Below the pieces are notes generated by a model, which saw only the letters and a program-made list of their open reading frames with translations, was not told the origin of the DNA and searched no databases. From Prochlorococcus sp. AG-418-C09 (GTDB lineage Bacteria; Cyanobacteriota; Cyanobacteriia; PCC-6307; Cyanobiaceae): 64,000 nt of DNA. How positions within the stretch are numbered: position 1 is the first letter of the stretch; each line of letters begins with the position of its first letter. Position numbers and translations under genes: made by a program. Below are positions 52,808-61,747 of this stretch, piece by piece. The DNA lies in the NCBI GenBank assembly GCA_003214355.1, contig QCLS01000006.1, forward strand, positions 20,217 to 84,216, in the 5' to 3' direction.

Positions 52808-54163
52808 ATGACTAATCCTGAAATAGATAAACTCAAAAAGATAGCTTTTAGTCATGTTGGATGTGAAAAGAATTTAGTTGATACTGAGCATATGCAAGGA
52901 CTTTTAGATGAAGATGGATATGAAATTAGTAATAATACTGATGATGCAAATTTTGTTGTTGTAAATACTTGCAGTTTTATTGAGCAAGCTAGAGAAGAAT
53001 CTATTAAAAAAATTCTTGAATATACAAACCAAGGGAAACAAGTTGTTGTCGCAGGATGTTTAGCCCAGCATTTTAAGGATCAATTATTGGATGAAATACC
53101 AGAAATTAAAGGAATAGTTGGAACAGGAGATTATCAAAAGATTGTCAAAGTAGTTGACAAGGTACAACAAGGAGAAGTAGTTAATGAGGTTTCAGATACT
53201 CCAGAATTTATTGCAGATCAATCAATTCCAAGGAGATTACCAGATAATAAATATGTTGCTTACTTGCGAATAGCAGAAGGATGTGACTACAATTGTGCAT
53301 TCTGTATTATCCCAACTCTAAGAGGTCGACAAAGAAGTAGAACGATTCAATCTATTGTTAAAGAGGCTGAAGCTTTATATTTACAAGGTGTTCAAGAAAT
53401 TATTTTGATCAGTCAAATAACTACAAATTATGGACAAGACATTTATGGTAAGCCATCTTTATCCAAGCTGTTAAGTGAAATATCTAAAGTTCCAGTACCT
53501 TGGATAAGAGTGCATTATGCGTATCCAACAGGATTAAATGATGATTTAATTAGTGTATTTAAAGAATCAAGAAATATTCTTCCATATTTTGATCTACCCC
53601 TTCAACATAGTCATCCTGAAGTTCTAAAAAGAATGAATAGACCTTGGCAATCTAATTTAAATGAATCAATTTTGACAAAAATTAAAACTGAAATACCTTC
53701 TGCAGTTTTGAGAACAAGTATTATTGTTGGATATCCTGGTGAAACATTAGAGAATTTTAATCATCTCATAAATTTTCTAAAAAGTCATAAATTTGATCAT
53801 GTAGGAGTTTTTACTTTTTCACCAGAAGAAGGGACACAAGCTTTCGATTTACCATATAGGATTCCCCAGGAAATTGCAGATGCACGAAAAGACAATATAA
53901 TTTCTATTCAGCAAGAGATATCTAAAGATAATAATAAGAAGTTTGTGGGCAAGAGTCTGAAAATATTAGTAGATAAGATATCTGAAGATAATCAATTAAT
54001 TGGGAGGTCTTATAATTTTTCTCCAGGAATTGATGGCAATGTTATTCTGTCTTTGTCAAATAAAAGTATTGAAAAGAAAAAATTGATCGGAAAATTTGTA
54101 TATGGAAAAATATCGTTTAGTGATGAATATGATCTCTACGGTGAGTTTATTAAAACTTTATAG
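52808..54163 (+). CDS. rimO: ribosomal protein S12 methylthiotransferase
   Basis: About 451 residues from ATG 52808 ([18 protein letters not shown]). The N-terminal cluster Cys lie in HVGCEKN, NTCSF and VAGCLAQ, and the radical-SAM cluster in [13 protein letters not shown]. The C-terminal TRAM domain begins around [11 protein letters not shown]. It methylthiolates an Asp of protein S12. It is followed without a gap by a converging small gene that may be petL. Confidence 0.95.
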   Translation: MTNPEIDKLKKIAFSHVGCEKNLVDTEHMQGLLDEDGYEISNNTDDANFVVVNTCSFIEQAREESIKKILEYTNQGKQVVVAGCLAQHFKDQLLDEIPEIKGIVGTGDYQKIVKVVDKVQQGEVVNEVSDTPEFIADQSIPRRLPDNKYVAYLRIAEGCDYNCAFCIIPTLRGRQRSRTIQSIVKEAEALYLQGVQEIILISQITTNYGQDIYGKPSLSKLLSEISKVPVPWIRVHYAYPTGLNDDLISVFKESRNILPYFDLPLQHSHPEVLKRMNRPWQSNLNESILTKIKTEIPSAVLRTSIIVGYPGETLENFNHLINFLKSHKFDHVGVFTFSPEEGTQAFDLPYRIPQEIADARKDNIISIQQEISKDNNKKFVGKSLKILVDKISEDNQLIGRSYNFSPGIDGNVILSLSNKSIEKKKLIGKFVYGKISFSDEYDLYGEFIKTL

Positions 54164-54256
54164 TTAGATTAATTTAACAGCTCTTAGAAGCCTATCTAAT
54201 AAAAAGGCTGATCCAAATCCAAATCCTATAAAGGCTAAGTAGTAAATAATGTTCAT
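54164..54256 (-). CDS. petL: 30-residue single-pass protein, candidate PetL
   Basis: ATG 54256 to TAA 54164-54166, right after the rimO stop. One membrane helix (YYLAFIGFGFGSAFLLDRLL) ends in RAVKLI. Cytochrome b6f subunit VI (PetL) proteins are about 31-32 residues with one helix and end in A-I-K-L-I or similar, so this looks like PetL, though the assignment rests on length and the tail only. It converges on rimO. Confidence 0.5.
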   Translation of the reverse strand: MNIIYYLAFIGFGFGSAFLLDRLLRAVKLI

Positions 54257-54317
54257 TGAATTTGTTTTTTTCTAATTTAACACTTTAATTGACAATAAAA
54301 AAATATAGTTTGATTTC

Positions 54318-54704
54318 TTAATCTTGAATATAAGTTGATTGTTCTATTAAGCATTGCTCTGCTTTTTGCAACTCTCTTCCTAGATAAAGAGCATGTTCTA
54401 ATTTAGAGATAAGGTCATTTCTTTTTTCTGTAATTAATATTCCTACTTCTTTAGCGGATTGTCCTCTAAAAATTAAGTTATGTTTTCTTCTGATATTAGA
54501 ATCACATTTAATAGGTTCGTTTGTGATTGGATCTAAAGCATATCCTTCGTTGTCAATGTTATTCATAAAATGTTCAACTATTATGGTTTGTTTATTATGA
54601 TCAATTTTTATAAGAAAATATCCTGCCGGATCAAGATCGATATGTCGATTTGATAATGTTTGATCTTTTTTTATTATATTTTCTTGTAATTTTTCTGAAT
54701 CCAT
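54318..54704 (-). CDS. DUF4346 domain protein
   Basis: A 128-residue soluble protein. The DUF4346 pattern is visible: DLDPAGYFLIKID, then EPIKCDS, FRGQSAKEVGILI and the end HALYLGRELQKAEQCL. The family is common in cyanobacteria and some methanogens; it occurs also as a fusion with dihydropteroate-synthase-like proteins. Function unknown. It stands alone, with a 61-base gap to the PetL candidate. Confidence 0.85.
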   Translation of the reverse strand: MDSEKLQENIIKKDQTLSNRHIDLDPAGYFLIKIDHNKQTIIVEHFMNNIDNEGYALDPITNEPIKCDSNIRRKHNLIFRGQSAKEVGILITEKRNDLISKLEHALYLGRELQKAEQCLIEQSTYIQD

Positions 54705-54807
54705 CAGAGAAATGTCTGAATAATAATATTATTTTATAAGCAAATAAGATAATTTTTCCAAATTGACTTGAAAAAAATTAATTTATAGTTAATTATATTT
54801 TAAAATA

Positions 54808-55965
54808 TTATTTTACAAATGGAATGGAATCATTTTCTAAATCAATTTCGGATTTAATTTGTCTATTTACTTGATTTAACCATTTGCTGATAATCTGATC
54901 CATATTTTTGTTAAACCATTTATGTAAACTATTTGTTTCTTTAGCATAGAAACCTCTTCTTCTCTTATGCCTTCCTCCGGCTCCAGGATCAAAGAATTTA
55001 ATACCATTTGAAATAGCCCATTCTATAGGCTGGTAGTAGCATAATTCAAAGTGAAGGTTTTTTAACTCTTCATTGCTTCCCCAGTATCTACCCCATAAAT
55101 AATTTTCATTTTTAATACACATTGACATAGCTAATATATGTTGTGAAGATTTTCTCTTTGCACTAAAAATAATTAGTTTTTCTTTCTCTATAATTAATGA
55201 ATTAAAAAAGTTAGGAGTCAGGTATTTACTGCCCCAAATTCCCCATTTAGAACAATGTTCTGAGTAGAATCTATGCATTTGCTCCAATATTTTTAAATCA
55301 ATATTTTCATCTTTTAAGATCTCAATATTAATGCTTTGGTTAATAATTGATTTTCTTTCTTTTTTAATATTTTTCCTTTGATTTGAGTTAAATCTTGCTA
55401 GGAATTCATCAAATGTTTTTTCACCAGAAGATTCCCATTCACTTCTAACGTTAATCCATTCATGATATCCAAGCTTTTGTAAATATTGGCTCCATTCATA
55501 ATCGACATATAAAAAGTTGCAACTTAAAATATTATTTTTTATGGCAAAAGACTCTATTGAGCTTATTAATAATTCTGTAAGTTCTAATTTGTCTGAATTT
55601 TTCTTATATAAAAACTGATATCCCTCTATTGGACTATAGGGACTCATACCTATAATCTTAGGGTAATATTGCAAATTTAAGTCTTCTGCTAATTTTGCAA
55701 ATGATTGGTCAAAAATAAATTCTCCAAAACTATGATTTTTAATGAATAGAGGAGCTATTGCAACGATTTCATTATTTAGATTAATAGAGAAATAAAGAGG
55801 CTGCCACCCAGTCTCTTTTGAAACACTTTTAGATTTTTCAAGGTTAAGAAGCCATTCCCAGGTATAAAATGGATTCTTAATTTCTATTAAAAAATTATTC
55901 CAATCTGTTTTCTTTATATTGTTAATAGAAAAATGAATCTGTACTTGATACTGTGAAGCTTGCAT
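54808..55965 (-). CDS. GNAT-superfamily (DUF482/FemAB-like) protein
   Basis: A 385-residue predicted N-acyltransferase. The typical blocks are NPFYTWEWLLNLEKSKSV near 31, GWQPLYFSI, a K-rich segment FNSNQRKNIKKERKS, and the C-terminal FDPGAGGRHKRRRGF, which is a hallmark of DUF482. Related FemAB proteins add amino acids to peptidoglycan; this group has no proved substrate. A co-directional neighbour, the RibD-like gene, ends 17 bases upstream. Confidence 0.88.
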   Translation of the reverse strand: MQASQYQVQIHFSINNIKKTDWNNFLIEIKNPFYTWEWLLNLEKSKSVSKETGWQPLYFSINLNNEIVAIAPLFIKNHSFGEFIFDQSFAKLAEDLNLQYYPKIIGMSPYSPIEGYQFLYKKNSDKLELTELLISSIESFAIKNNILSCNFLYVDYEWSQYLQKLGYHEWINVRSEWESSGEKTFDEFLARFNSNQRKNIKKERKSIINQSINIEILKDENIDLKILEQMHRFYSEHCSKWGIWGSKYLTPNFFNSLIIEKEKLIIFSAKRKSSQHILAMSMCIKNENYLWGRYWGSNEELKNLHFELCYYQPIEWAISNGIKFFDPGAGGRHKRRRGFYAKETNSLHKWFNKNMDQIISKWLNQVNRQIKSEIDLENDSIPFVK

Positions 55966-55982
55966 TTATCAATTTATAAATT

Positions 55983-56636
55983 TTATACGATCTTGGAATA
56001 ATGCAAAAACATTTCATGAGTCGATAATTCTTGACTTGAAATAAGACGCCATTGTTGATTTGATTGGAAAATTGATTGTTTTTCAGAATTAGGAATCCAT
56101 GAATAATCTCCTCCTATAAGTTTTGGAACGATAGTAATTTTTATTTCATCTATAAGATCTTCTAAAGCAAAGGTATAAATCAGTTTTGATCCACCAAGCA
56201 GTGCTATTGAATTTAATCCTTCTTGCTGCAGTAATTCTAAAATATCTTTCATATTGTTTTTCAAAGTAAATACTTTTTCAAATTTTGATGAATCCTTAAA
56301 AGGTTCCTGATTAGAATTCAATAACCATCGCTTTATAGGTTGGTTAAAGAATTTCCAATCAAAAGAAAACTTGGTTGGATTTCCCGCAACAATAGCAATT
56401 GGCTGCTTATTTGATATTTTGATATCATTCTTATCTTGAAATTTCTTAATTAAGAAATTAGATTGATGTGCTTTAAGTGTGCCAGATCCAAAAAGAGTGG
56501 CATCAACTTCAGAGAGGTTATCATTTAATATTTTCTTGTCTTCAAACGTTCCAAGATGGGATCCCCCTCCATCAGGAAAAGCTATTCTGCCATCAATACT
56601 TGATGCGATTACTAATATGATTCTAGGCTTACTCAA
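55983..56636 (-). CDS. RibD C-terminal-type reductase (DHFR fold)
   Basis: A 217-residue protein with the RibD_C dihydrofolate-reductase fold. Opening IILVIASSIDGRIAF, an NADPH-binding LFGSGTLKA near 50 and a GLNSIALLGGSKLIYTF segment near 147 are typical. It lacks the deaminase domain of full RibD, so it may reduce a pterin or a pyrimidine. Its ATG overlaps the stop of the tandem pterin synthase gene by four bases (ATGA), so the two are co-translated. Confidence 0.88.
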   Translation of the reverse strand: MSKPRIILVIASSIDGRIAFPDGGGSHLGTFEDKKILNDNLSEVDATLFGSGTLKAHQSNFLIKKFQDKNDIKISNKQPIAIVAGNPTKFSFDWKFFNQPIKRWLLNSNQEPFKDSSKFEKVFTLKNNMKDILELLQQEGLNSIALLGGSKLIYTFALEDLIDEIKITIVPKLIGGDYSWIPNSEKQSIFQSNQQWRLISSQELSTHEMFLHYSKIV

Positions 56637-57559
56637 GCTGGGGTTACTAATGATTCTTTTCTTTTGCGGTTAGAGAAATTAGAGATACTTTGTTCAACAT
56701 AAATTTCGGCTGCATTATTTGGACTCTCTTGTAATCTAATCTTATGTAAATTTGCACCAATAGTTTTTATTGGTTTATTTAATACATCAGCAATATATAA
56801 AGCTATATTTTCAGCGGTTGGAACACAAGTTCTAAAAAATTCAATATCTTTGTTCAGAAAAGTATGATCTAATTTTTCTACAATAAGATCATCAATAATT
56901 TGTTTTAAGGCAGATAGGTCGCATATCATTCCAGTCCTTTTATCTATTCCCCCTCTTACAGTTACATCAAGAATATAATTATGACCATGGCCATTAACTC
57001 TGGCACATTTGCCATATATTTTTTTGTTTTCTTCAAAATTAATTTCTTGCTTTGCTAAGCGGTGAGCAGCAGCGAAATGAGTTTGAACTGTTAATAAAGC
57101 TTCCATTTTGTCTCCGTAATAATCGGCCCATAAATTTGGGTTTTCATACAATCTTAAAGCAATTAGTGGTAAATCATCTTTTAGACGATTCCATATTACT
57201 TTTACAAGTGCCTCGGTTGTAGGTAATATCCCTTCTGTTTTAGTGATATCAAATTCAGGCCAAACATTATTTAAGAATTGAAAATCTAATTGACCCGTAA
57301 CATTATCTTTTATGGAATGTTTAACATCAGATAGATTTAGAACCATGCCATCTGAATCAAGATGACCCCCCATTGATACAATTAGTTCGTAATTGTGCCC
57401 ATGCCCAGGGGCAATACTACACTTTCCAAAAAAAGCTAGATTCTCCTCATCACTTTTTTCTGGCAACCAATACCTATGACTTGAACTAAAACAAGCACGT
57501 CGAGTAATAACGCATTCACGTCCAATGCCATGTCTAGGTTTGGATAATGTGTTAATCAT
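56633..57559 (-). CDS. tandem 6-pyruvoyl-tetrahydropterin synthase (two-domain)
   Basis: A 308-residue fusion of two PTPS/QueD domains. In the first (about 15-150) the zinc His are 28, 53 and 55 and the catalytic Cys is 47, but the usual L-D-H is L-D-F (Asp92, Phe93), so the catalytic His is missing. In the second (about 154-290) His166, His191, His193, Cys185, Asp231-His232 and Glu278 are all present. Both keep GHGHNY. The family makes 6-pyruvoyl- or 6-carboxy-tetrahydropterin from dihydroneopterin triphosphate. I infer that only the second half is catalytic. The RibD-like reductase follows with an ATGA overlap. Confidence 0.92.
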   Translation of the reverse strand: MINTLSKPRHGIGRECVITRRACFSSSHRYWLPEKSDEENLAFFGKCSIAPGHGHNYELIVSMGGHLDSDGMVLNLSDVKHSIKDNVTGQLDFQFLNNVWPEFDITKTEGILPTTEALVKVIWNRLKDDLPLIALRLYENPNLWADYYGDKMEALLTVQTHFAAAHRLAKQEINFEENKKIYGKCARVNGHGHNYILDVTVRGGIDKRTGMICDLSALKQIIDDLIVEKLDHTFLNKDIEFFRTCVPTAENIALYIADVLNKPIKTIGANLHKIRLQESPNNAAEIYVEQSISNFSNRKRKESLVTPA

Positions 57560-57609
57560 AAGTGCTTGTATTATTAATATATTAGAGTCTGAATGACTGT
57601 TTTGTCTTT

Positions 57610-58164
57610 ATGGAATCAAATTTTATAAAAAGCATTACCAATATTACTAAAGGAAGGAGTATATTTTTAATTGGAATGATGGGTAGTGGAAAATCTACAA
57701 CCGGTCCAAAACTGGCTAAAGAATTAAAGTATAAATTTGTTGATTTAGATTGTTTAATCGAGAATTTAGCAAAAAAACCAATAGATCAAATATTTCTTGA
57801 AGATGGTGAGGATAGCTTTAGGCAAATTGAAACTAATTGTCTTAAAGAGATTATTCAAATCCCATCTATGGTTGTATCAACTGGTGGAGGTATTATCACT
57901 CGGAAAGAAAATTGGGGTATTCTAAGACAAGGTATTGTCATTTGGATGGATTTAAATAACGAAATTGCTATAAAAAGATTAAAAACGCAAAGAAATAGCA
58001 GACCTTTACTTCAAGGAAAAAACCTGGAAAGAGTTTATTACGATATTTTTAATTCAAGAAAGGATTTATATACCCAAGCTGATATAACAATTTCTATTAA
58101 TGAGGAAAGTACAGATCAAGTCACAGAGAAAATATTATTCGAGTTGAAAAAGAATATAATCTAA
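57610..58164 (+). CDS. aroK: shikimate kinase
   Basis: A 184-residue P-loop kinase of the shikimate pathway. Walker A GMMGSGKS is at 22-29, the shikimate-binding FVDLDCLIE near 48, EDSFRQIETNCLKEI near 68 and VVSTGGGIITRKEN near 90, with the lid Arg in RNSRPLL. It phosphorylates shikimate for aromatic amino acids. Its stop overlaps the stop of the CRR7-like gene by four bases. Confidence 0.95.
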   Translation: MESNFIKSITNITKGRSIFLIGMMGSGKSTTGPKLAKELKYKFVDLDCLIENLAKKPIDQIFLEDGEDSFRQIETNCLKEIIQIPSMVVSTGGGIITRKENWGILRQGIVIWMDLNNEIAIKRLKTQRNSRPLLQGKNLERVYYDIFNSRKDLYTQADITISINEESTDQVTEKILFELKKNII

Positions 58165-58418
58165 TCTTGATTAACTCTAACTGCAAACCATTTAACCTTA
58201 TATCCAGGTTCTATTTCTAGTTCACAAGTATTCTCGAGGAGATCAGCAATATTTTCTTTATTTTTAAATTCTTCAGTCTGATATATTGTTGAAACATTAA
58301 CTCTTGAAATCCAATCTTTTAACCAAATTATTGCATCTTCTTTTGATACGATTTCTTCTTTCTTATTTGGTTCAAGTAAAACAAAATGATCTATAGACCT
58401 TATTAATGGATTAGACAT
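58161..58418 (-). CDS. CRR7-like NDH-1-associated protein
   Basis: An 85-residue protein. The pattern HFVLLEPNKKEEIVSKEDAI and the end CELEIEPGYKVKWFAVRV match the chlororespiratory reduction 7 (CRR7, DUF3571) family. CRR7 is needed in plants for assembly of the chloroplast NDH complex; the cyanobacterial form has a proposed but less clear link. The ATG shares bases with the ATG of the divergent DUF6816-type gene (CATG at 58416-58419). Confidence 0.8.
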   Translation of the reverse strand: MSNPLIRSIDHFVLLEPNKKEEIVSKEDAIIWLKDWISRVNVSTIYQTEEFKNKENIADLLENTCELEIEPGYKVKWFAVRVNQD

Positions 58419-59127
58419 GGTAAAGAAAATTTTCAGCTTTATTATTATAAATGTTATTTTGATTGGTCATGTAGCTAATGTTTTCGCATATAAAGATATA
58501 ACCATCAATAATTTTCTAGAAGTCAGAGAAAAGGAATGGCCTGAATGGGTTATAACAAGTCTAAAATACTCAGACCTTAAAAAAGATTTAGTTTATCCTA
58601 GTTGGTTTGAGGGAACTTGGCTTGTCAAATCAGAAAATTTTAGTAATAGTTCCGAAGAACCTCTTTATTATCAAGTTAATTTCTATAGAAATGAATCCAA
58701 TCAGATCATTGGCAGGAGGGCAGCAAATTCTGAATCTATTGGTAAGGCTTTATTTGGAGATAGGCTTTTAAAAGTAAAGAACGATCCAGAATCTTTTAAT
58801 AATCAAATAGTATATTTGAGAAATGATGAATATATTGATTCAAGGATAATCCGGAGAACTCAAATTGAAGATGAGAATTTATTTTTTTCTGATGAACTAG
58901 CTATTCAAACTGTATACAAGAGTGGTATTTCAAGAATTAATCAAGTTGAAGTAATGAGTAAATTTTATAAATGTGATGAAATCGATAATGAATCAAGTAA
59001 TTTACCAGCAAAAAAAATATGTGGTTCGCAATATCTTGCAACTTATGGATCCAAATTGGGAGAACTAAATTTAAAAGCTGTAACTAGTAACAAATATGCT
59101 TTAACATTTACATTTATTGGTTATTAG
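58417..59127 (+). CDS. secreted DUF6816-like protein
   Basis: A 236-residue protein with a signal peptide (IFSFIIINVILIGHVANVFA). The mature part has YPSWFEGTWLVKSENFSN near 60, FYRNESNQIIGRRAANSES near 90, and YKCD and KKICGSQYLATYG near the end, a beta-rich lipocalin-like layout with two Cys. This pattern fits DUF6816, found in cyanobacteria and plastids. Location is probably the lumen or periplasm. It overlaps the GST gene tail-to-tail by 14 bases. Confidence 0.8.
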   Translation: MVKKIFSFIIINVILIGHVANVFAYKDITINNFLEVREKEWPEWVITSLKYSDLKKDLVYPSWFEGTWLVKSENFSNSSEEPLYYQVNFYRNESNQIIGRRAANSESIGKALFGDRLLKVKNDPESFNNQIVYLRNDEYIDSRIIRRTQIEDENLFFSDELAIQTVYKSGISRINQVEVMSKFYKCDEIDNESSNLPAKKICGSQYLATYGSKLGELNLKAVTSNKYALTFTFIGY

Positions 59128-59839
59128 CACTAAATAAATATTCTTCAATATTGTCTCTCCAGATGAATAGATTGTCTAAGTAAGGATTATTGATAAATTC
59201 AGGACATCCTTTGCCTTCTAAAAACGGGCCAGAAGAGCGTGGAAACTTGAGAAGGGATAACTGAGCAGCTATTGATATGTCTGCAATAGAAAGATTATCG
59301 TTAACTAAAAATTTTTTATTTATTAGTGCTTTAGATAAAGATTCTAGGATTTTTTGTAATTCAAGATTAGATTTTGGTTTTAAAAAGGCTTTAGAGATTT
59401 TACTTATGTTTTGAAGGGGCAGATTATCTACAATCTCCTTTATAGAATTTGGTATTTCATCAGGCAATAATGCTGATCTAAGATCATTATTTTCTAAAGA
59501 TGCATTTATTAAAGAATTCTTACATGCAGAAGCCATAGTAGTATCCGCCCAGTCTTCAATTAATTTTGCCTGAGCAAGAAGATATGGTTCTTCTGGAAAA
59601 AGTTTATGATGATTATTCTTACTATCAATATATTCGCAAATTGTACTGGAATCACTAATAATTTGATTGTTTTCGTCTAAAATTACTGGAAGTTGTTTTT
59701 GGCCTGATATTTTAAAAATTTCAATTTGACCAATACCGGGAGTGACCTCTTGAATTTTATAAATTATTTTCTTTGAATGTAAAGCCATTCTTACCTTCAG
59801 ACAAAAGGCACTATGCCTAAATTGATATAATGTGAGCAT
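59114..59839 (-). CDS. glutathione S-transferase family protein
   Basis: A 241-residue GST-like protein from ATG 59839 (MLTLYQFRHSAFCLKVRMAL). The thioredoxin-fold N-terminus has S-x-F-C-L-K-V-R as the active region, then KQLPVILDENNQIISDSSTICEY typical of the GSH-binding loop. The C-terminal helical domain has SIADISIAAQLSLLKFPRS. It may conjugate or reduce small molecules; substrate unknown. It overlaps the DUF6816-like gene end by 14 bases. Confidence 0.9.
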   Translation of the reverse strand: MLTLYQFRHSAFCLKVRMALHSKKIIYKIQEVTPGIGQIEIFKISGQKQLPVILDENNQIISDSSTICEYIDSKNNHHKLFPEEPYLLAQAKLIEDWADTTMASACKNSLINASLENNDLRSALLPDEIPNSIKEIVDNLPLQNISKISKAFLKPKSNLELQKILESLSKALINKKFLVNDNLSIADISIAAQLSLLKFPRSSGPFLEGKGCPEFINNPYLDNLFIWRDNIEEYLFSANNQ

Positions 59840-59893
59840 AATATTCAAAGTTTCTAAGAACTTAGCGAAAAAAGTATTCTATTTGTGGAGATT

Positions 59894-60097
59894 ATGGGCG
59901 AATTCTTTTCTAACGTTGCAAGATACCCTAAATATCTGATATCTATCATTCTGGGTGGCTTAGTTGCTTTGATAGGTCCTTTATTTAAGAAAACCTCAAA
60001 TCCAATCACTTCTATCTTTTTGATTTCTTCAGTAATTAGCGCATTTATAACTGTAGTTTTTATCCTGAAAGCTATGACTAATCCATCTTATTTATAA
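59894..60097 (+). CDS. ycf33: Ycf33 (DUF751) membrane protein
   Basis: A 67-residue protein from ATG 59894; GTGGAG just before it works as a ribosome-binding site, so the GTG-started longer version is less likely. Two hydrophobic segments (YLISIILGGLVALIGPLF and SIFLISSVISAFITVVFIL) with an N-terminal GEFFSNVARYPKY are the DUF751/Ycf33 pattern. Ycf33 has been linked to cyclic electron flow in plastids. rbfA follows after six bases. Confidence 0.88.
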   Translation: MGEFFSNVARYPKYLISIILGGLVALIGPLFKKTSNPITSIFLISSVISAFITVVFILKAMTNPSYL

Positions 60098-60103
60098 ATA
60101 TCT

Positions 60104-60502
60104 ATGTCAAAAAGCAGACGAGTTGAGAGAGTCTCTTCTTTATTAAGAAAAGAGATTACATTAATCATTATGAATGATTTAGGTGGCGATATAAATAATT
60201 ATGACTTCGTCTCAATAACAAAAATAGAAATCTCTGGAGATTTACAATTTTGTAAAATCTATCTCAAATGTGGAGATAGTGAGGAGATAAATGAAGTGGT
60301 TGAGAATTTAAATTTAGCAAAAAATAAAATCAAACATTTGCTAAGTCAAAGAATAGATATGCGTAGAATTCCAGAAATACTTTTCAAGGAAGATAGAGTA
60401 ATAGATAAGGGTTTAAATGTTTTAAGAATTTTAGACGAGATTAAAGTAAAGAATAATCCAAAAGAAACTATTTTTTCAGAGGATGATAATGAGCAATTCT
60501 AA
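60104..60502 (+). CDS. rbfA: ribosome-binding factor A
   Basis: A 132-residue RbfA with the KH-type fold. Opening KSRRVERVSSLLRKEITLI, the middle SITKIEISGDLQFCKIYLKC and the helical block RIDMRRIPEILFKEDRVIDKG are family hallmarks. It binds the immature 30S subunit and helps its maturation, mainly at low temperature. The 3' end overlaps hemD by 14-20 bases in another frame. Confidence 0.95.
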   Translation: MSKSRRVERVSSLLRKEITLIIMNDLGGDINNYDFVSITKIEISGDLQFCKIYLKCGDSEEINEVVENLNLAKNKIKHLLSQRIDMRRIPEILFKEDRVIDKGLNVLRILDEIKVKNNPKETIFSEDDNEQF

Positions 60503-61286
60503 ATTAATTCTAAATAAAAAAAATATCCTTCTTACTACTTCTGTGGATAAGATTTCTGAGGTTAAGAGTTTATTTGCGAAGGCTGGTTTCACCATATATG
60601 AGTTGCCTGCACTAATTATTCAATATCCCGACAATTTAGATCCTCTAGATGATGCTCTATTGGAGATTAAAAATTTCCACTGGATTATTTTTTCCAGCAG
60701 CAATGGTATAAAGTTTTTAGATAAAAGGTTAAGAGAAAAAGGAACTTCTCTAAAACAATTTTCTAAGACAATAAAAATTGCTGTTGTGGGTGAAAAAACT
60801 TCTGAGACATTACGTGCTTTTGACATTGATGCTGATTATGTTCCACCTGAATTTATTGCTGAAAGTCTAATTGAGAATTTTCCTATCTCTGGATATGGTC
60901 TTAGGATTTTGTTGCCTAGAGTACAAACAGGAGGAAGATCTTTGATAGCTGAAGAATTCCGAAATTCTGGTGCAAGAGTACTTGAGGTTCCAGCATATGA
61001 GTCAAAATGTCCTAAAAGTATTCCTCACTCAACTTTAGTTGCTATTGAGGACAAAATAATTGATGCAATAATTTTTTCAAGTGGCAAAACTGTTAGAAAC
61101 ACTTCTTTGCTATTAAAAAATCATTATGGAAATGATTGGCTTTCCTTATTTGATGATGTCAAGTTATTTTCTATAGGTCCTCAGACATCCTTAGCATGTA
61201 AAGAGATATTTGGAAGAGTTGATAAAGAGGCTTTGGAATATACTTTCGAAGGATTACTGGATATTGCTATTGATTCTTTATGTTGA
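60483..61286 (+). CDS. hemD: uroporphyrinogen-III synthase
   Basis: A 267-residue HemD. Weakly conserved as usual, but shows HWIIFSSSNGIKFL near 60, IAVVGEKTSETL near 98, DYVPPEFIAESL, LRILLPRVQTGGRSL near 140, DAIIFSSGKTVRN near 198 and FSIGPQTSLAC near 230. It closes hydroxymethylbilane into the macrocycle for haem and chlorophyll. ATG 60483 or 60489 is the start; both overlap rbfA. Confidence 0.9.
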   Translation: MIMSNSKLILNKKNILLTTSVDKISEVKSLFAKAGFTIYELPALIIQYPDNLDPLDDALLEIKNFHWIIFSSSNGIKFLDKRLREKGTSLKQFSKTIKIAVVGEKTSETLRAFDIDADYVPPEFIAESLIENFPISGYGLRILLPRVQTGGRSLIAEEFRNSGARVLEVPAYESKCPKSIPHSTLVAIEDKIIDAIIFSSGKTVRNTSLLLKNHYGNDWLSLFDDVKLFSIGPQTSLACKEIFGRVDKEALEYTFEGLLDIAIDSLC

Positions 61287-61745
61287 ATCTTTTATATAGT
61301 CTCTCTCAACTAAATCTTTAAATCGGTCAATATTAGCTTGAAGTTCATTCGTTACCATCTTTCCTAAAATATTTTCTTCCATTAATCTTGCAATCATTTT
61401 AGGTAATTCATAGGTTACAGATAATGTGACCGACGTCACTGATATTGTTTCTTCATTAAAGATTACAGAACCTTTAGTAGGCAATCCCCCAACAGATATC
61501 CACTCTAATTTTTTTCTCTCTATCCTTTCAATGATTTGAGCTTTCCATTTGAATTTAAAACCATTTGCAGCGAGTGTCCATTCTGTCAAATCAGGTAGGG
61601 TAGATGTTTCTTTATCAACTGTTTTCACTGATTCAATCCAAGACATCCATTTAGGCATTGAGTCCAAGTCACTCCATGTATTCCATACATTTTCTAGCGG
61701 AGCATTGACCGTTGTATTAACATCATGTTTTAGCCAAGTACCCAT
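61278..61745 (-). CDS. SRPBCC (polyketide cyclase/dehydrase-like) protein
   Basis: A 155-residue protein of the START/Bet v 1-like fold. Blocks are VNAPLENVWNTWSDLDSMPKWMSWIESV near 11-38 and a strand pattern after it. It follows zds on the same strand with only a two-base gap, so a function near carotenoid or lipid metabolism is possible. It overlaps the end of hemD by 9 bases. Confidence 0.88.
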   Translation of the reverse strand: MGTWLKHDVNTTVNAPLENVWNTWSDLDSMPKWMSWIESVKTVDKETSTLPDLTEWTLAANGFKFKWKAQIIERIERKKLEWISVGGLPTKGSVIFNEETISVTSVTLSVTYELPKMIARLMEENILGKMVTNELQANIDRFKDLVERDYIKDST

Positions 61746-61747
61746 AA

